Below, piece after piece: positions 28,944 through 38,108 of a stretch of DNA of 64,000 nucleotides (within the stretch, counting starts at the first letter, position 1; every line of letters starts with the position of its first letter). Location: positions 1-64,000 of the forward strand of contig CAYJQC010000010.1 of NCBI GenBank assembly GCA_964372215.1, read 5' to 3'. The notes below the pieces were generated by a model. That model searched no databases. It was not told the DNA's origin and saw nothing but the letters and a program-made list of their open reading frames with translations. Made by a program: the position numbers and the translations under genes. This DNA is from DAIMFL01 sp964372215 (lineage in GTDB: Bacteria; Pseudomonadota; Alphaproteobacteria; Dongiales; Dongiaceae).

Positions 28944-29729
28944 ATGAGATCGCTGAGCATCGCCGCCACCGGAATGCTGGCTCAACAGCTGAACGTCGAC
29001 GTGATCTCCAACAACATCGCCAACATGAACACCACCGGCTTCAAGCGCCGCCGGGCGGAGTTCGCCGACCTGCTGTACCAGGACCAGCGGCGCGTCGGCT
29101 CGGCCTCGTCGGATACCGGCACCATCGTTCCCGCCGGCGTGCAGATCGGGGTCGGCGTCAAGCCGACCGCGATCTACCGGATCACCGAGCAGGGCAGCCT
29201 GCAGATCACCGACAATCCGCTCGACATCGCGATCCAGGGCAAGGGCTACTTCGAGGTCGAGCTGCCGAACGGCGACATCGGCTACACCCGGGCCGGCGCG
29301 CTCAGCCGCAGCGCAGACGGCACCATCGTCACCCCGGACGGCTACATCGTGATGCCCGGCATCACCATTCCCGAGGATGCCATCTCGGTGACCATCAACG
29401 CGACCGGCGAAGTCTATGTGAAGCTCGACGGCCAGGTCGCGCCGCAGAACGTCGGCCAGTTCGAGCTCGCCACCTTCGTCAACGAAGGCGGCCTGCAGGC
29501 GATCGGCGACAACTACCTCCTGGAGACCTCGGCATCGGGCGCGCCGATCGTCAGCACCCCGGGTTCCGCCGGGTTCGGCACCGTCCAGCAGGGCTTTCTC
29601 GAGGTCTCGAACGTCAATGTCGTGTCCGAGATCACCAACCTGATCACCGCCCAGCGCGCCTACGAGATGAACTCGAAGGTCATCAAGGCGTCCGACGACA
29701 TGATGGGCGCCGTGACCCAGCTGCGCTAG
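28944..29729 (+). CDS. flgG: Flagellar distal rod protein FlgG
   Basis: FlgG (261 residues) makes the distal rod. The start MRSLSIAATGMLAQQLNVDVISNNIANMNTTGFKRRRAEF and the end EITNLITAQRAYEMNSKVIKASDDMM are nearly the family consensus, and the length is standard. AAGGAA lies 10 nt before the ATG at 28944. It precedes flgA by 14 nt. Confidence 0.97.
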   Translation: MRSLSIAATGMLAQQLNVDVISNNIANMNTTGFKRRRAEFADLLYQDQRRVGSASSDTGTIVPAGVQIGVGVKPTAIYRITEQGSLQITDNPLDIAIQGKGYFEVELPNGDIGYTRAGALSRSADGTIVTPDGYIVMPGITIPEDAISVTINATGEVYVKLDGQVAPQNVGQFELATFVNEGGLQAIGDNYLLETSASGAPIVSTPGSAGFGTVQQGFLEVSNVNVVSEITNLITAQRAYEMNSKVIKASDDMMGAVTQLR

Positions 29730-29743
29730 GGATAGCCATCGCC

Positions 29744-30715
29744 ATGAACCGCATTGTCCATCTCATGATCCTCATGCTCGGCCTCGCCGCCCTGCCGGCG
29801 ACCGCGGGCGCCACAGCGGACCTGCCACAGGCGCCGGTGCTGCTGCGCGCCGCCGTGATCGTGGACGACGCGGTCATCCGCGTCGCCGACCTGTTCGACG
29901 GCGCGCAACAGCACGCCGCGATCGCCGTGGCCCGGGCCCCGGCGCCGGGCGACAGCGTCGTGCTCGATGCGCGCTGGCTGTCGGCGGTGGCCCGCGCCTA
30001 CGGGCTGGCCTGGCGCCCGAGTTCCCAGTTCGAGCAGGCGGTCGTGACCCGGTCCAGCCAGCTCGTCGGCACCGAGGCGGTGCGCGGCGCGCTGGCGGAC
30101 AGCCTGATCGCGCGCGGCATCGACGGCGCGTACGACCTGCAGTTCGACGGCATCGCCCCGGTGCTGAAGCTGCCGGTCGACATCGCCCCCAGCCTGGCCG
30201 TGCAGCAGTTCAACCTCGACTCCCAGAGCGGCCGCTTCTCGGCGGTCGTGGTCGCCCCGGCCGAGGGCCCGGTGGCCGCCCGCACAGTGGTGGCGGGACG
30301 CATCTTCACGCTGACCGAGGTCCCGGTTCCCGTGCGCCGCCTGTTGCCCGGCGAAGTCATCGTCGACTCCGACATCCAGTGGGTCGAGGTTCACGCCGAC
30401 CGCGTCGGCACTGCCATCGTCCTCGATCCCGCGCAAATGGTCGGCCGCACGCCGCGCCGTCCGATCCGCGCCGGCGAGCCGGTGCGCGCCAACGACCTGG
30501 AAGTCGCGACCATGATCAAGAAGGGCGCCATGGTGACCATGGTGCTCGAATCGCCGCAGATGCTGATCACCACCCAGGGCCGCGCGATGGAAAGCGGCGC
30601 CGCCGGCGACCTCGTCCGCGTCATGAACACGACCAGCAACCGCATCATCCAGGCGATCGTGCTCGACCCTACCACCGTCTCCGTGGTCGCCGCGATGGCG
30701 CCGCTCAGCAACTAG
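29744..30715 (+). CDS. flgA: P-ring assembly chaperone FlgA
   Basis: FlgA (323 residues) is a periplasmic chaperone for FlgI in P-ring formation. A signal peptide (about 1-26, LMILMLGLAALPATAGA) is followed by the mature domain. The C-terminal SAF domain carries VRRLLPGEVIVDSDIQWVEV and GRTPRRPIRAGEPVRANDLE, with the final MNTTSNRIIQAIVLDPTTV typical of FlgA. It is somewhat longer than enteric FlgA because of an N-terminal domain, as usual in alphaproteobacteria. Confidence 0.94.
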   Translation: MNRIVHLMILMLGLAALPATAGATADLPQAPVLLRAAVIVDDAVIRVADLFDGAQQHAAIAVARAPAPGDSVVLDARWLSAVARAYGLAWRPSSQFEQAVVTRSSQLVGTEAVRGALADSLIARGIDGAYDLQFDGIAPVLKLPVDIAPSLAVQQFNLDSQSGRFSAVVVAPAEGPVAARTVVAGRIFTLTEVPVPVRRLLPGEVIVDSDIQWVEVHADRVGTAIVLDPAQMVGRTPRRPIRAGEPVRANDLEVATMIKKGAMVTMVLESPQMLITTQGRAMESGAAGDLVRVMNTTSNRIIQAIVLDPTTVSVVAAMAPLSN

Positions 30716-30726
30716 GGAAAGCCCCG

Positions 30727-31485
30727 ATGAACGCAACCCCGCGCCGCCTTCTCCCGCTCGCCGCCGTGCTGCTGATCGGCACCGCGCTCAGCGGCTGCAA
30801 CGCCCTGACCCGGCTATCCCAGGTCGGCGAGGAGCCGCCGTTGACCAACATCCAGAACCCGCTCGCGACCCCGGCCTACCAGCCGGTGAGCATGCCGATG
30901 CCGGCCCCGGTCACCGAGGAGCGCCAGGCCAACTCGCTGTGGCGCACCGGCAGCCGAGCCTTCTTCAAGGACCAGCGGGCGAGCGAGGTCGGCGATATCC
31001 TGACGGTGGTGATCGAAATCGCCGACGATGCCAAGCTGAAGAACTCGACCGCGCGCGACCGTACCGCCGGCGAAGGCGCCTCGGTCGATGCCTTCATGGG
31101 CTTCGAGAGCCAGCTCAGCAAGGTGCTGCCCAACGCCGTGGATCCGACCAACCTGGTGGAGGCCGGCAGCACCAGCAACACCAACGGCACCGGCACCGTC
31201 GACCGCCAGGAGGACATCAATCTGCGGGTCGCCGCGGTGGTCACCCAGGTGCTGCCGAACGGCAACCTGGTGCTGACCGGCAGCCAGGAGGTGCGGGTCA
31301 ACTACGAGGTGCGCGAACTGACGGTGGCCGGCGTGATCCGGCCGGAGGACATCACCTCCACCAATACCGTCGGCTACGACAAGATCGCCGAGGCCCGGAT
31401 CTCCTATGGCGGTCGCGGCCAGCTCTCGGATCTGCAGCAGCCGCGCTACGGCCAGCAGATCTACGACATCCTGTTCCCGTTCTGA
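30727..31485 (+). CDS. flgH: Flagellar L-ring lipoprotein FlgH
   Basis: FlgH (252 residues) forms the outer-membrane L ring. A lipoprotein signal ends in the lipobox LSGC (C24). Conserved FlgH blocks SLWRTGSRAFFKDQRASEVGDILTV and RQEDINLRVAAVVTQVLPNGNLVLTGSQEV are present, as is the C-terminal YDILFPF. The frame is open upstream inside flgA, but the ATG at 30727, 11 nt after flgA, gives the lipoprotein signal. Last gene of its operon; it converges on dksA. Confidence 0.96.
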   Translation: MNATPRRLLPLAAVLLIGTALSGCNALTRLSQVGEEPPLTNIQNPLATPAYQPVSMPMPAPVTEERQANSLWRTGSRAFFKDQRASEVGDILTVVIEIADDAKLKNSTARDRTAGEGASVDAFMGFESQLSKVLPNAVDPTNLVEAGSTSNTNGTGTVDRQEDINLRVAAVVTQVLPNGNLVLTGSQEVRVNYEVRELTVAGVIRPEDITSTNTVGYDKIAEARISYGGRGQLSDLQQPRYGQQIYDILFPF

Positions 31486-31563
31486 GCCCCAGGCCGACGC
31501 CGGGATTCGGGCACCGGATTCATGAGCGAAGCCGGATCCCGGGGCGAGGATCGCGCGGGGCGC

Positions 31564-31980
31564 TCAGTCGTCGCGGTGGGTCCGCTCCATCCGCTCGTGG
31601 CGCTCCTGCGCCTCGAGGCTGAGAGTCGCGATCGGCCGGGCCTCGAGCCGCCGCAGGCTGATCGGCTCGCTGGTCTCTTCGCAGTAGCCGTAGCTGCCGT
31701 CGTCGATGCGGCGCAGCGCCTCGTCGATCTTGGCGATCAGCTTGCGCTCGCGGTCGCGGGTCCGGAGTTCCAGCGAGCGGTCGGTTTCGAGCGACGCGCG
31801 ATCGGCGACATCGGGTTCGGAAAGGCTCTCCTCCTGCAGATGCTGGAGGGTTTCGGTCGATTCCTGCAGCAGCTCGCTGCGCCAGGCGAGCAACTTCTGG
31901 CGGAAGTACTCGCGCTGCATCGGGTTCATGAACGGCTCTTCGTCCGTCGGTCGATAGTCGGGCGGCAGCAGTGGCTTCAT
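31564..31980 (-). CDS. dksA: RNA polymerase-binding factor DksA
   Basis: DksA (138 residues) inserts its coiled coil into the RNA polymerase secondary channel and works with ppGpp. The coiled coil runs from about 40 to 105 with the acidic tip ADRASLETD. The zinc-finger region keeps only one cysteine (YGYCEETSEPI, then RRLEARPIATLSLEAQERHE), so it cannot bind zinc in the classical four-Cys way; low-Cys DksA proteins are known. It sits between flagellar operons and converges with flgH. Confidence 0.93.
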   Translation of the reverse strand: MKPLLPPDYRPTDEEPFMNPMQREYFRQKLLAWRSELLQESTETLQHLQEESLSEPDVADRASLETDRSLELRTRDRERKLIAKIDEALRRIDDGSYGYCEETSEPISLRRLEARPIATLSLEAQERHERMERTHRDD

Positions 31981-32115
31981 ATCCTCGCTCTAGCGTAAAA
32001 CGAACCAGGGTCGAGACGCCGCGGAGTATATGAATTTTCCGGGTCGCTGCAAGCCTGACAACATCACCTTGCCGATCCGTAACTTATTGAAATAGAAAGA
32101 TAACTTGTTGAGCCC

Positions 32116-32532
32116 TTAGGTCGGGCTGCCCAGCTTGGCGAGTTCGACCGCGGCGCGGAGCTCGATTTCGTCGAGGATCTCGCCGAGCCGCGGATCGTCG
32201 ATCTGGGCGCGCTGGCTGCGCACCAGCTGGGTGAGATCGGCGAGCTGGGACTGGGGAATCGCTCCCGCCAGCAGGCCGAGCCGGATGCGATCCAGCAGCG
32301 CTAGCATCTGTTCGCCGCGGCGCCGGGCCCGGCCCCGCGGATCGCTGGCGTCGGGGACCTCCTGCAGGGCCAGCATGGCGCCGAGCGCGCCGATCGGTCC
32401 GCCGCCACTGATCGAGGCGGACGCGCCGTTCTCGGCCAGCGCCTTGGAAAAGCCGTCGGACCGTACGCCGCCACCGGTGCCGGCGCGCCGCAGGGACGCC
32501 GGACGCTGCGGCGCCGTCGGATCGATCTTCAT
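32116..32532 (-). CDS. fliX: Flagellar assembly regulator FliX
   Basis: FliX (138 residues) is the alphaproteobacterial factor that couples early flagellar assembly to late gene expression by controlling FlbD. A variable N-terminus (MKIDPTAPQRPASLRRAG) is followed by the conserved GALGAMLALQEV and the C-terminal helical stretch RGEQMLALLDRIRLGLL, ending LGEILDEIELRAAVELAKLGSPT. A perfect CtrA-like box is 50 nt upstream. It diverges from flgI. Confidence 0.9.
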   Translation of the reverse strand: MKIDPTAPQRPASLRRAGTGGGVRSDGFSKALAENGASASISGGGPIGALGAMLALQEVPDASDPRGRARRRGEQMLALLDRIRLGLLAGAIPQSQLADLTQLVRSQRAQIDDPRLGEILDEIELRAAVELAKLGSPT

Positions 32533-32581
32533 GCCGCCCTGGACTCATCTCGGATCATGAAAAATCCTTATACTACTGAGA

Positions 32582-32597
32582 GTTAACAAGCCATTAA
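32582..32597 (-). promoter_or_regulatory. Perfect CtrA-like box upstream of fliX
   Basis: On the minus strand TTAA-TGGCTTG-TTAAC matches the CtrA consensus at every fixed position. It lies 50 nt upstream of the fliX start. fliX is a CtrA target in Caulobacter. Confidence 0.65.
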
Positions 32598-32614
32598 GGG
32601 AACCGGCCCGGGGC

Positions 32615-32649
32615 GGCAATCCGTGCCTCCAGGGCGGCAGGAATTGCCG
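32615..32649. promoter_or_regulatory. Two FlbD/ftr-like sites in the fliX-flgI gap
   Basis: GGCA-ATCCG-TGCC (32615-32627) and CGGCA-GGAAT-TGCCG (32635-32649), centres 21 bp apart, about two helical turns. They lie 87-121 bp upstream of the candidate sigma-54 promoter of flgI and just beyond the CtrA-like box of fliX. Confidence 0.55.
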
Positions 32650-32735
32650 GGCAAGTGGCGAGACCGGTTACCCATCGGACCGCGGTCCGGCAACAATCTC
32701 CAGGCAAACCATAGGCTTAACCTCGGCGGCCGGGT

Positions 32736-32750
32736 TGGCACGCGCCGCGC
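32736..32750 (+). promoter_or_regulatory. Candidate sigma-54 promoter of flgI
   Basis: TGGCAC-GCGCC-GCGC has a perfect -24 element and the required 10-nt GG-GC spacing; the -12 is GCGC instead of TTGC. The expected start is near 32762, with flgI at 32800. Confidence 0.5.
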
Positions 32751-32799
32751 TAGTACTTCGGTGGACCGAACCGATTCCCGAAGCAGCAGCGGCCAGCCG

Positions 32800-33948
32800 A
32801 TGTCCCCATCGATTCCCAGTTTCCGCCTCCTCCGGCCGCGCCTGGCCGCGGCGCTCGGCGCCTGCGCCCTGGCGCTCGCCCTGGCGCTGCCGCAGCCGGC
32901 GGCCGCCTCGCGGATCAAGGACATCGCCGATTTCGAGGGGGTGCGCGACAACCAGCTGGTCGGCTATGGCCTGGTCGTCGGACTCAACGGCACCGGCGAC
33001 AGCCTCGGCAAGGCGGTGTTCACGCGCGAGAGCCTGATCGGCATGCTCGACCGCCTCGGGGTGAACGCCCGCGACAAGAATCTCGACACCAAGAACGTGG
33101 CGGCGGTGATGGTGACCGCCAGCCTGGCGCCCTTCTCCCGCCAGGGCGCCACCGTCGACGTCAGCATTTCCGCCCTCGGCGACTCCAAGAGCCTGCTCGG
33201 CGGCACCCTGCTGGTGACCCCGATGCTGGGCGCCGACGGCGAGGTCTATGCGGTCGCGCAGGGGCCGATCGCGGTCGGCGGCTTCAGTGCCGAGGGCCAG
33301 GGCCAGTCGGTCACCAAGGGCGTGCCGACCAACGGCCGAATCGCCGGCGGCGCCATCATCGAACGTGAAATCGGCTTCCAGATGGCGAGCATGCAGACCG
33401 TCAAGATCGCGCTGCGCAACCCCGATTTCACCACCGCACGACGGATCGCCGACGCGATCAACGGGTTCCTGCGCCAGCCGGCGGCACAGTCGACCGACCC
33501 GGGCACCGTGCGCCTGGTGGTGCCCGAGACCTATCGCAACAACGTCGTCGCCCTGCTCACCGACATCGAGCAGCTGCCGGTCGACCCCGACCAGATTGCC
33601 CGCGTCGTCATCGACGAGCAGTCCGGCATCATCGTGATGGGCGAGAACGTGCGGATCAGCACAGTGGCGATCGCCCAGGGCAACCTGACCATCCGCATCA
33701 CCGAGACTCCGCAGGTGTCGCAGCCGGCGCCGCTCTCCAACACCGGCACCACCACCACGGTCCCGCGCACCAACATCCAGGTCGACGAGCAGAGCGGCAA
33801 TCGCCTGGCGGTGATGCCGGCCGGCATCAGCCTGCAGGAGCTGGTCAACAGCCTGAATGCGCTCGGCATCGGGCCGCGCGACATGATCTCGATCCTGCAG
33901 TCGATCAAGGCGGCCGGCGCGCTGCAGGCCGAGATCGAGGTGATGTGA
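32800..33948 (+). CDS. flgI: Flagellar P-ring protein FlgI
   Basis: FlgI (382 residues) forms the periplasmic P ring. A signal peptide (about 1-36, ACALALALALPQPAAA) precedes SRIKDIADFEGVRDNQLVGYGLVVGLNGTGDSL, the family hallmark. The rest is full length, ending LNALGIGPRDMISILQSIKAAGALQAEIEVM. The ATG at 32800 is chosen from the signal peptide. The stop overlaps the flgJ start by 1 nt. First gene of flgI-flgJ-flgN-flgK-flgL-fliW. Confidence 0.97.
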   Translation: MSPSIPSFRLLRPRLAAALGACALALALALPQPAAASRIKDIADFEGVRDNQLVGYGLVVGLNGTGDSLGKAVFTRESLIGMLDRLGVNARDKNLDTKNVAAVMVTASLAPFSRQGATVDVSISALGDSKSLLGGTLLVTPMLGADGEVYAVAQGPIAVGGFSAEGQGQSVTKGVPTNGRIAGGAIIEREIGFQMASMQTVKIALRNPDFTTARRIADAINGFLRQPAAQSTDPGTVRLVVPETYRNNVVALLTDIEQLPVDPDQIARVVIDEQSGIIVMGENVRISTVAIAQGNLTIRITETPQVSQPAPLSNTGTTTTVPRTNIQVDEQSGNRLAVMPAGISLQELVNSLNALGIGPRDMISILQSIKAAGALQAEIEVM

Positions 33949-34268
33949 TGGAGTTCATCAGCAGCCCGATCGACGCGAGCGCCCTGCTCGGCGCGGCCAA
34001 GGCGCCCGCTCTCGCCAAGACGTCCGATCCGGCGGCCGCGTCGCGGACCGCCCAGGACTTCGAGGCGTTCTTCCTGTCGCAGATGTTCGAGCAGATGTTC
34101 GCCGGCATCGAGCCGGACGCCCTGTTCGGCGGCGGTGAAGGCGAGGCGATCTACCGTTCGATGCTGTTCCAGGAATACGGCAAGGCGGTCGCCAAGCAGG
34201 GCGGCGTCGGCCTGTCCGACTCGGTTCGGACTGAAATTCTCAAGTTGCAGGAGATTCAGCGGCCATGA
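33948..34268 (+). CDS. flgJ: Rod-binding protein FlgJ (N-domain only)
   Basis: A 106-residue protein equal to the rod-capping half of FlgJ: AAASRTAQDFEAFFLSQMFEQMFAGIEPD and GGGEGEAIYRSMLFQEYGKAVAKQGGVGLSDSV. The muramidase domain of enteric FlgJ is absent, as is usual in alphaproteobacteria, so wall cutting must come from another enzyme. The ATG at 33948 overlaps the flgI stop, and its own stop overlaps the next start. Confidence 0.9.
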   Translation: MEFISSPIDASALLGAAKAPALAKTSDPAAASRTAQDFEAFFLSQMFEQMFAGIEPDALFGGGEGEAIYRSMLFQEYGKAVAKQGGVGLSDSVRTEILKLQEIQRP

Positions 34269-34705
34269 CCAAGACCGAACGCGTCCGCGACCTGCTCGCC
34301 ACCACCGCCCGGCTGATCGCCTGCATGGACCAGGAAATCAAGCTGCTGCGGGCGATGCGCCCTCAGGACATCAAGCTCCTGCAACTCGACAAGATGGCGC
34401 TCGCCGACGCCTACGAGGCGCATTTCATGGCGCTGCGGGAATCCAAGGACGTCGACGACAACGTCACCGACGCGCTGATCGCCGAGCTTACCGAGGCGAC
34501 CGAGCGCTTCCAGTCGATCCTGGCCGAGAACGCCCGGGCGCTGCGGGCCGTGCGGGAGGTCAACGACCGCGTGCTCAAGGCGATCGTCGAGGCGGTCGAG
34601 CGCACCCGGGTGCAGCCGGCCGGCTACACCCGCGGCGGCGGCGCGCCGGTGCATCGCCGGCACGCGGCGCAGCCGACGACCGTCTCCGTCAACGAGCGCC
34701 TGTGA
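34265..34705 (+). CDS. flgN: FlgN-like export chaperone
   Basis: A 146-residue helical protein placed directly before flgK and flgL, whose products FlgN escorts to the export gate. The later helices (LAENARALRAVREVNDRVLKAIVEAVERTR, followed by AGYTRGG) match the FlgN pattern of N-x-x-L repeats and a Tyr-Gly tail. Weak conservation is normal in this family. It overlaps flgJ by 4 nt. Confidence 0.75.
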   Translation: MTKTERVRDLLATTARLIACMDQEIKLLRAMRPQDIKLLQLDKMALADAYEAHFMALRESKDVDDNVTDALIAELTEATERFQSILAENARALRAVREVNDRVLKAIVEAVERTRVQPAGYTRGGGAPVHRRHAAQPTTVSVNERL

Positions 34706-34743
34706 GCCGCCCACCGGGCGAATGACCAACGGATCGCAGGCAC

Positions 34744-36498
34744 ATGAGCCTCAACGTTTCACTCTTCAACGCCCTCACCGGCCTGCAGACCAACCAGTCG
34801 GCGCTGCAGGTGACGTCGAACAACGTCACCAACGCCAACACGCCCGGCTACACGCGCAAGTCCGCGCAGCAGGAAAGCATCGTCATCGGCGGCAGCGGCG
34901 CCGGCGTCAAGCTCTCGAACGTGACCCGGTTGGTCGACGACTTCTTGGTCAAGCAGTTGCGCAGCGCCAGCTCCGAGGTCGGCAACTACAAGGCGCAGAA
35001 CGATTTCCTGCAATACGTCCAGGACCTGTTCGGCTCGCTGAACTCGCAGAGCTCGATCGGCGCGTCGATCAGCAACTTCGCCGCCAAGTCCGAGTCGCTC
35101 GCCGCCACCCCGGAAAGCGCCTCGGCGCGGGCCAGCGTGGTCAGCGCCGCGGACGCCGTCGCCCGCCAGCTCAACTCCATGTCGCGCGAAATCCAGCAGC
35201 TGCGGTCCCAGGCCGACCAGGAGATCTCCAAGTCCGTCGACATCGTCAATCAGCAGCTCGGCGAGATCGACAGGCTGAACGGCGAGATCGCCCGCAACAA
35301 GGTGCAGGGGCAGCCGACCGGGGATCTCGAGGACAAGCGCGACCTGGCGGTCAACAAGCTCACCGAGCAGATCGACGTCAACTACTTCACGCGCAGCACC
35401 GGCGAGCTGGTGATCTTCACCAGGAACGGCCGCACCCTGTTGAGCGGCGATCCGCTGATGGTCAGCCACGCGCCGGTGGCCGCGACCTCGGCCGCGACCG
35501 TCTATCCGGGCGGGATCGACGGCATCATGGTCGGCAGCTACGACATCACCAACGAGATCGGGTCCGGCCGGCTGGCGGCGCTGGTGCAGATGCGCGACAG
35601 CAACCTGCCGGCACTCACCGCGGAGATCAGCACCCTGGCCGCGACGCTGCGGGACGAGATGAACCGGATCCACAACGACGGCTCCGGGTTTCCCGCGGCG
35701 ACGACGCTGACCGGCAGCCGGGCGCAGACCGGAACCGCCGTGTCCCTGACCGGCACGGTCGAAATCACCCTGCTGAACGCCGACGGCACCCAGGCCTACA
35801 CCGCGACGGTCGCGGCGCCGGGAACGCTCGACGCCGCCGGCTTCGCCACCGAGATCAACACCGCGCTGGCCGGCTTCGGCGGCTCGCTGGCGACCGAGTC
35901 GGGCGGCGTCGTCAGCATCAACGGCGGCGGCACCTATGGCGTGGTGATCAGCGGCGGCGTGGTCGACCCGGGCGGCGGCCAGCAGACCACCAGCGTCTCG
36001 GACTTCCTGCACCTCAACGACTTCTTCGTCGGCGACGACCCGACCGGCACGGACTATGCGGCGACGCTCGCGGTGCGCGGCGACATTCTGAGCGATCCGG
36101 CCCGGATGTCGCGCGGCGTGCTGCGCCTGGATGCAGTCTCCGGCGAATACTACGTCTCGCCCGGCGACAACGAGATCGCCCAGCGGCTGGCCGCGCGGTT
36201 CCAGGATCAGATCAGCTTCGGCCAGGCCGGCGAGCTGACCAGCATCTCCACCACCTTCGCCGGCTATGGCGCCGAGATCCTGTCGGTCGCGACCGCCCGC
36301 TACAACCGGGCGCAGGACAGCCTGGATTTCCAGACCACGGTCGCCCAGGACCTCGACTACCGCGCGAGCTCGATGAGCGGCGTCAACGTCGACGAGGAAA
36401 TGAGCAACCTCGTGCTCTACCAGAACGCCTACGCCGCCTCCGCCCGGCTCGTGACCGTGGTGTCCGACATGTACGACGTCCTCTTGCAGATGGGCTGA
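34744..36498 (+). CDS. flgK: Hook-filament junction protein FlgK
   Basis: FlgK (584 residues) is the first junction protein between hook and filament. The N-terminal motif NALTGLQTNQSALQVTSNNVTNANTPGYTRKSA and the C-terminal helix VDEEMSNLVLYQNAYAASARLVTVVSDMYDVLLQMG are diagnostic. A Gly/Thr-rich beta insert (about 320-420) gives the length. It follows the FlgN-like gene by 38 nt. Confidence 0.96.
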   Translation: MSLNVSLFNALTGLQTNQSALQVTSNNVTNANTPGYTRKSAQQESIVIGGSGAGVKLSNVTRLVDDFLVKQLRSASSEVGNYKAQNDFLQYVQDLFGSLNSQSSIGASISNFAAKSESLAATPESASARASVVSAADAVARQLNSMSREIQQLRSQADQEISKSVDIVNQQLGEIDRLNGEIARNKVQGQPTGDLEDKRDLAVNKLTEQIDVNYFTRSTGELVIFTRNGRTLLSGDPLMVSHAPVAATSAATVYPGGIDGIMVGSYDITNEIGSGRLAALVQMRDSNLPALTAEISTLAATLRDEMNRIHNDGSGFPAATTLTGSRAQTGTAVSLTGTVEITLLNADGTQAYTATVAAPGTLDAAGFATEINTALAGFGGSLATESGGVVSINGGGTYGVVISGGVVDPGGGQQTTSVSDFLHLNDFFVGDDPTGTDYAATLAVRGDILSDPARMSRGVLRLDAVSGEYYVSPGDNEIAQRLAARFQDQISFGQAGELTSISTTFAGYGAEILSVATARYNRAQDSLDFQTTVAQDLDYRASSMSGVNVDEEMSNLVLYQNAYAASARLVTVVSDMYDVLLQMG

Positions 36499-36513
36499 TA
36501 GCAGGAACCGAAG

Positions 36514-37479
36514 ATGATCCGCGTCTCGACATTTGCCAGCCAGCAGCTGACGCTCGCGCAGACCCTCAATGCGCAGCGCAACATCTACGACCTGCAGGCA
36601 CAGGCCTCGTCCGGCATGGTGTCGCGCGACTACAGCGGGGTCGGCGCCAACAGCCATCGCCTGGTCAATCTGCAGTCGTCGTTGACCCGCACCGACCAGT
36701 ACATCGCCAACAACGACATCGTCACCCACCGCCTGACCGCGATGGAAACCTCGGTGTCGCAGATCTACGAGGCGACCACCAAGTTCCGCACCCTCCTGGT
36801 CAACGCCCTGAATGCCGAGAACGCGCAGGAGGTCGGGATCGCGGACGAGGCGGCCAACTTCAAGCAGGAGATCGCCAAGCTGTTGAACGTCGAGCAGGAC
36901 GGCCGCTTCCTGTTCGCCGGCTCGCGCACCTCGACCCAGCCGGTCGACCTCGCCGCGTTGACCCTGCCGACCTTTCCGCTGACCCCGCCGCTGACCGCGA
37001 TCGGTGGCGAGTACTACAAGGGCGACGCCGTGGTGCTGTCGACCGATTCCGACGTCAACACCACTATCTCCTATGGCGCGACCGCCGATGCGGGCGCCTT
37101 CGAGTACCTGATCCGGGCGGCGCACTACGTCGAATCGCTCGGCAGCGCCCCCGACCGCGCCACGCTGGAGACCGCGCTCGCGCTGGTCAACGCCTCGCTC
37201 GGCACCGAGACGCTGAACGCCCCGCTGGGCGTGGCACCGCTGACTCTCGACCTCGCCGATCTGCGCACCCGGATCGGTATCTCGCTGGGTGCGCTGGAAT
37301 CCGCCAACACCCATCACGAGGACTTCAAGCTCTACAGCGAACAGGCGGTCAGCGACATCGAGAACGTCGACGTGGCGGCGGTGATGTCGCAGCTGAGCAT
37401 GTCGCAGACCCTGCTCGAGGCCTCGTACATGACGATCTCCCGATTGAGCCAGATGAACCTGGCCCAGTACCTGCGATGA
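36514..37479 (+). CDS. flgL: Hook-filament junction protein FlgL
   Basis: FlgL (321 residues) is the second junction protein, adjoining flagellin. MIRVSTFASQQLTLAQTLNAQRNIYDLQAQASSGM and the end VDVAAVMSQLSMSQTLLEASYMTISRLSQMNLAQYLR match the flagellin-like ends. The middle holds the GRFLFAGSRTSTQPVDL signature. It starts 15 nt after flgK. Confidence 0.94.
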   Translation: MIRVSTFASQQLTLAQTLNAQRNIYDLQAQASSGMVSRDYSGVGANSHRLVNLQSSLTRTDQYIANNDIVTHRLTAMETSVSQIYEATTKFRTLLVNALNAENAQEVGIADEAANFKQEIAKLLNVEQDGRFLFAGSRTSTQPVDLAALTLPTFPLTPPLTAIGGEYYKGDAVVLSTDSDVNTTISYGATADAGAFEYLIRAAHYVESLGSAPDRATLETALALVNASLGTETLNAPLGVAPLTLDLADLRTRIGISLGALESANTHHEDFKLYSEQAVSDIENVDVAAVMSQLSMSQTLLEASYMTISRLSQMNLAQYLR

Positions 37480-37543
37480 CCGCACGACGCACCGTGAACC
37501 CACACGGCTATCCGCGCAAACTCCTGCAGAAGGAACGACCGCA

Positions 37544-38047
37544 ATGACTTCCGCACACGGCCTGTTGATCGCCGCCGAGGATTCGGCGGCGCTGTCGCCG
37601 GAGGCGCCCGAGCAGGGGGAGTCGATCACGGTGGAAACCCGCCTGGGCCCGGTGGTCACCCATCGCTGCGCGGTGATCGAGATGTCCCAGGGGCCGCTCG
37701 GCTTCGCCGGCCACACGCGCTTTGCGCTCGCCGACCTGCCCAATCCGACCCTGTCGCGCTTCAAGCTGCTGCAGAGCCTGAGCGACTCCCAGGTGACCTT
37801 CGTGGTCGCCCCGGTCGATCCGGACAGCGGCCCGATCCAGCGCGCCGATCTCGACGATGCCTGCATGAATGCCGGCCTGGCGCCGGGCAACCTGCTGGTC
37901 TTGCTGATCGTCACCGTGCGGACCCTGGCCGAGGGGGTAAGCCTGACCGCCAACCTGCGCGCGCCGGTGATCATAGACGTGGCGCGGCGGGCCGGCCGCC
38001 AGGTGGTTCTGGGGAACCCGGAATACTCGGTCCGGCACCCGCTCTAG
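37544..38047 (+). CDS. fliW: Flagellar assembly factor FliW
   Basis: FliW (167 residues) binds flagellin and, when free, binds and inactivates CsrA, which releases flagellin translation. The N-terminal 25 residues are extra; from ITVETRLGPVVTHRCAVIEMSQGPLGFAGHTRFALADL the FliW fold is clear, with SLTANLRAPVIIDVARRAGRQVVL near the end. csrA is at 13659. It is 64 nt after flgL and probably last in that operon. A CtrA-like box for the next operon follows. Confidence 0.92.
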   Translation: MTSAHGLLIAAEDSAALSPEAPEQGESITVETRLGPVVTHRCAVIEMSQGPLGFAGHTRFALADLPNPTLSRFKLLQSLSDSQVTFVVAPVDPDSGPIQRADLDDACMNAGLAPGNLLVLLIVTVRTLAEGVSLTANLRAPVIIDVARRAGRQVVLGNPEYSVRHPL

Positions 38048-38108
38048 GGCGGCCCGGGCGGAAAAAACGGCGGCGCAGCAGCGCCAAACCGGCCCTCGGG
38101 CCGGAAGC

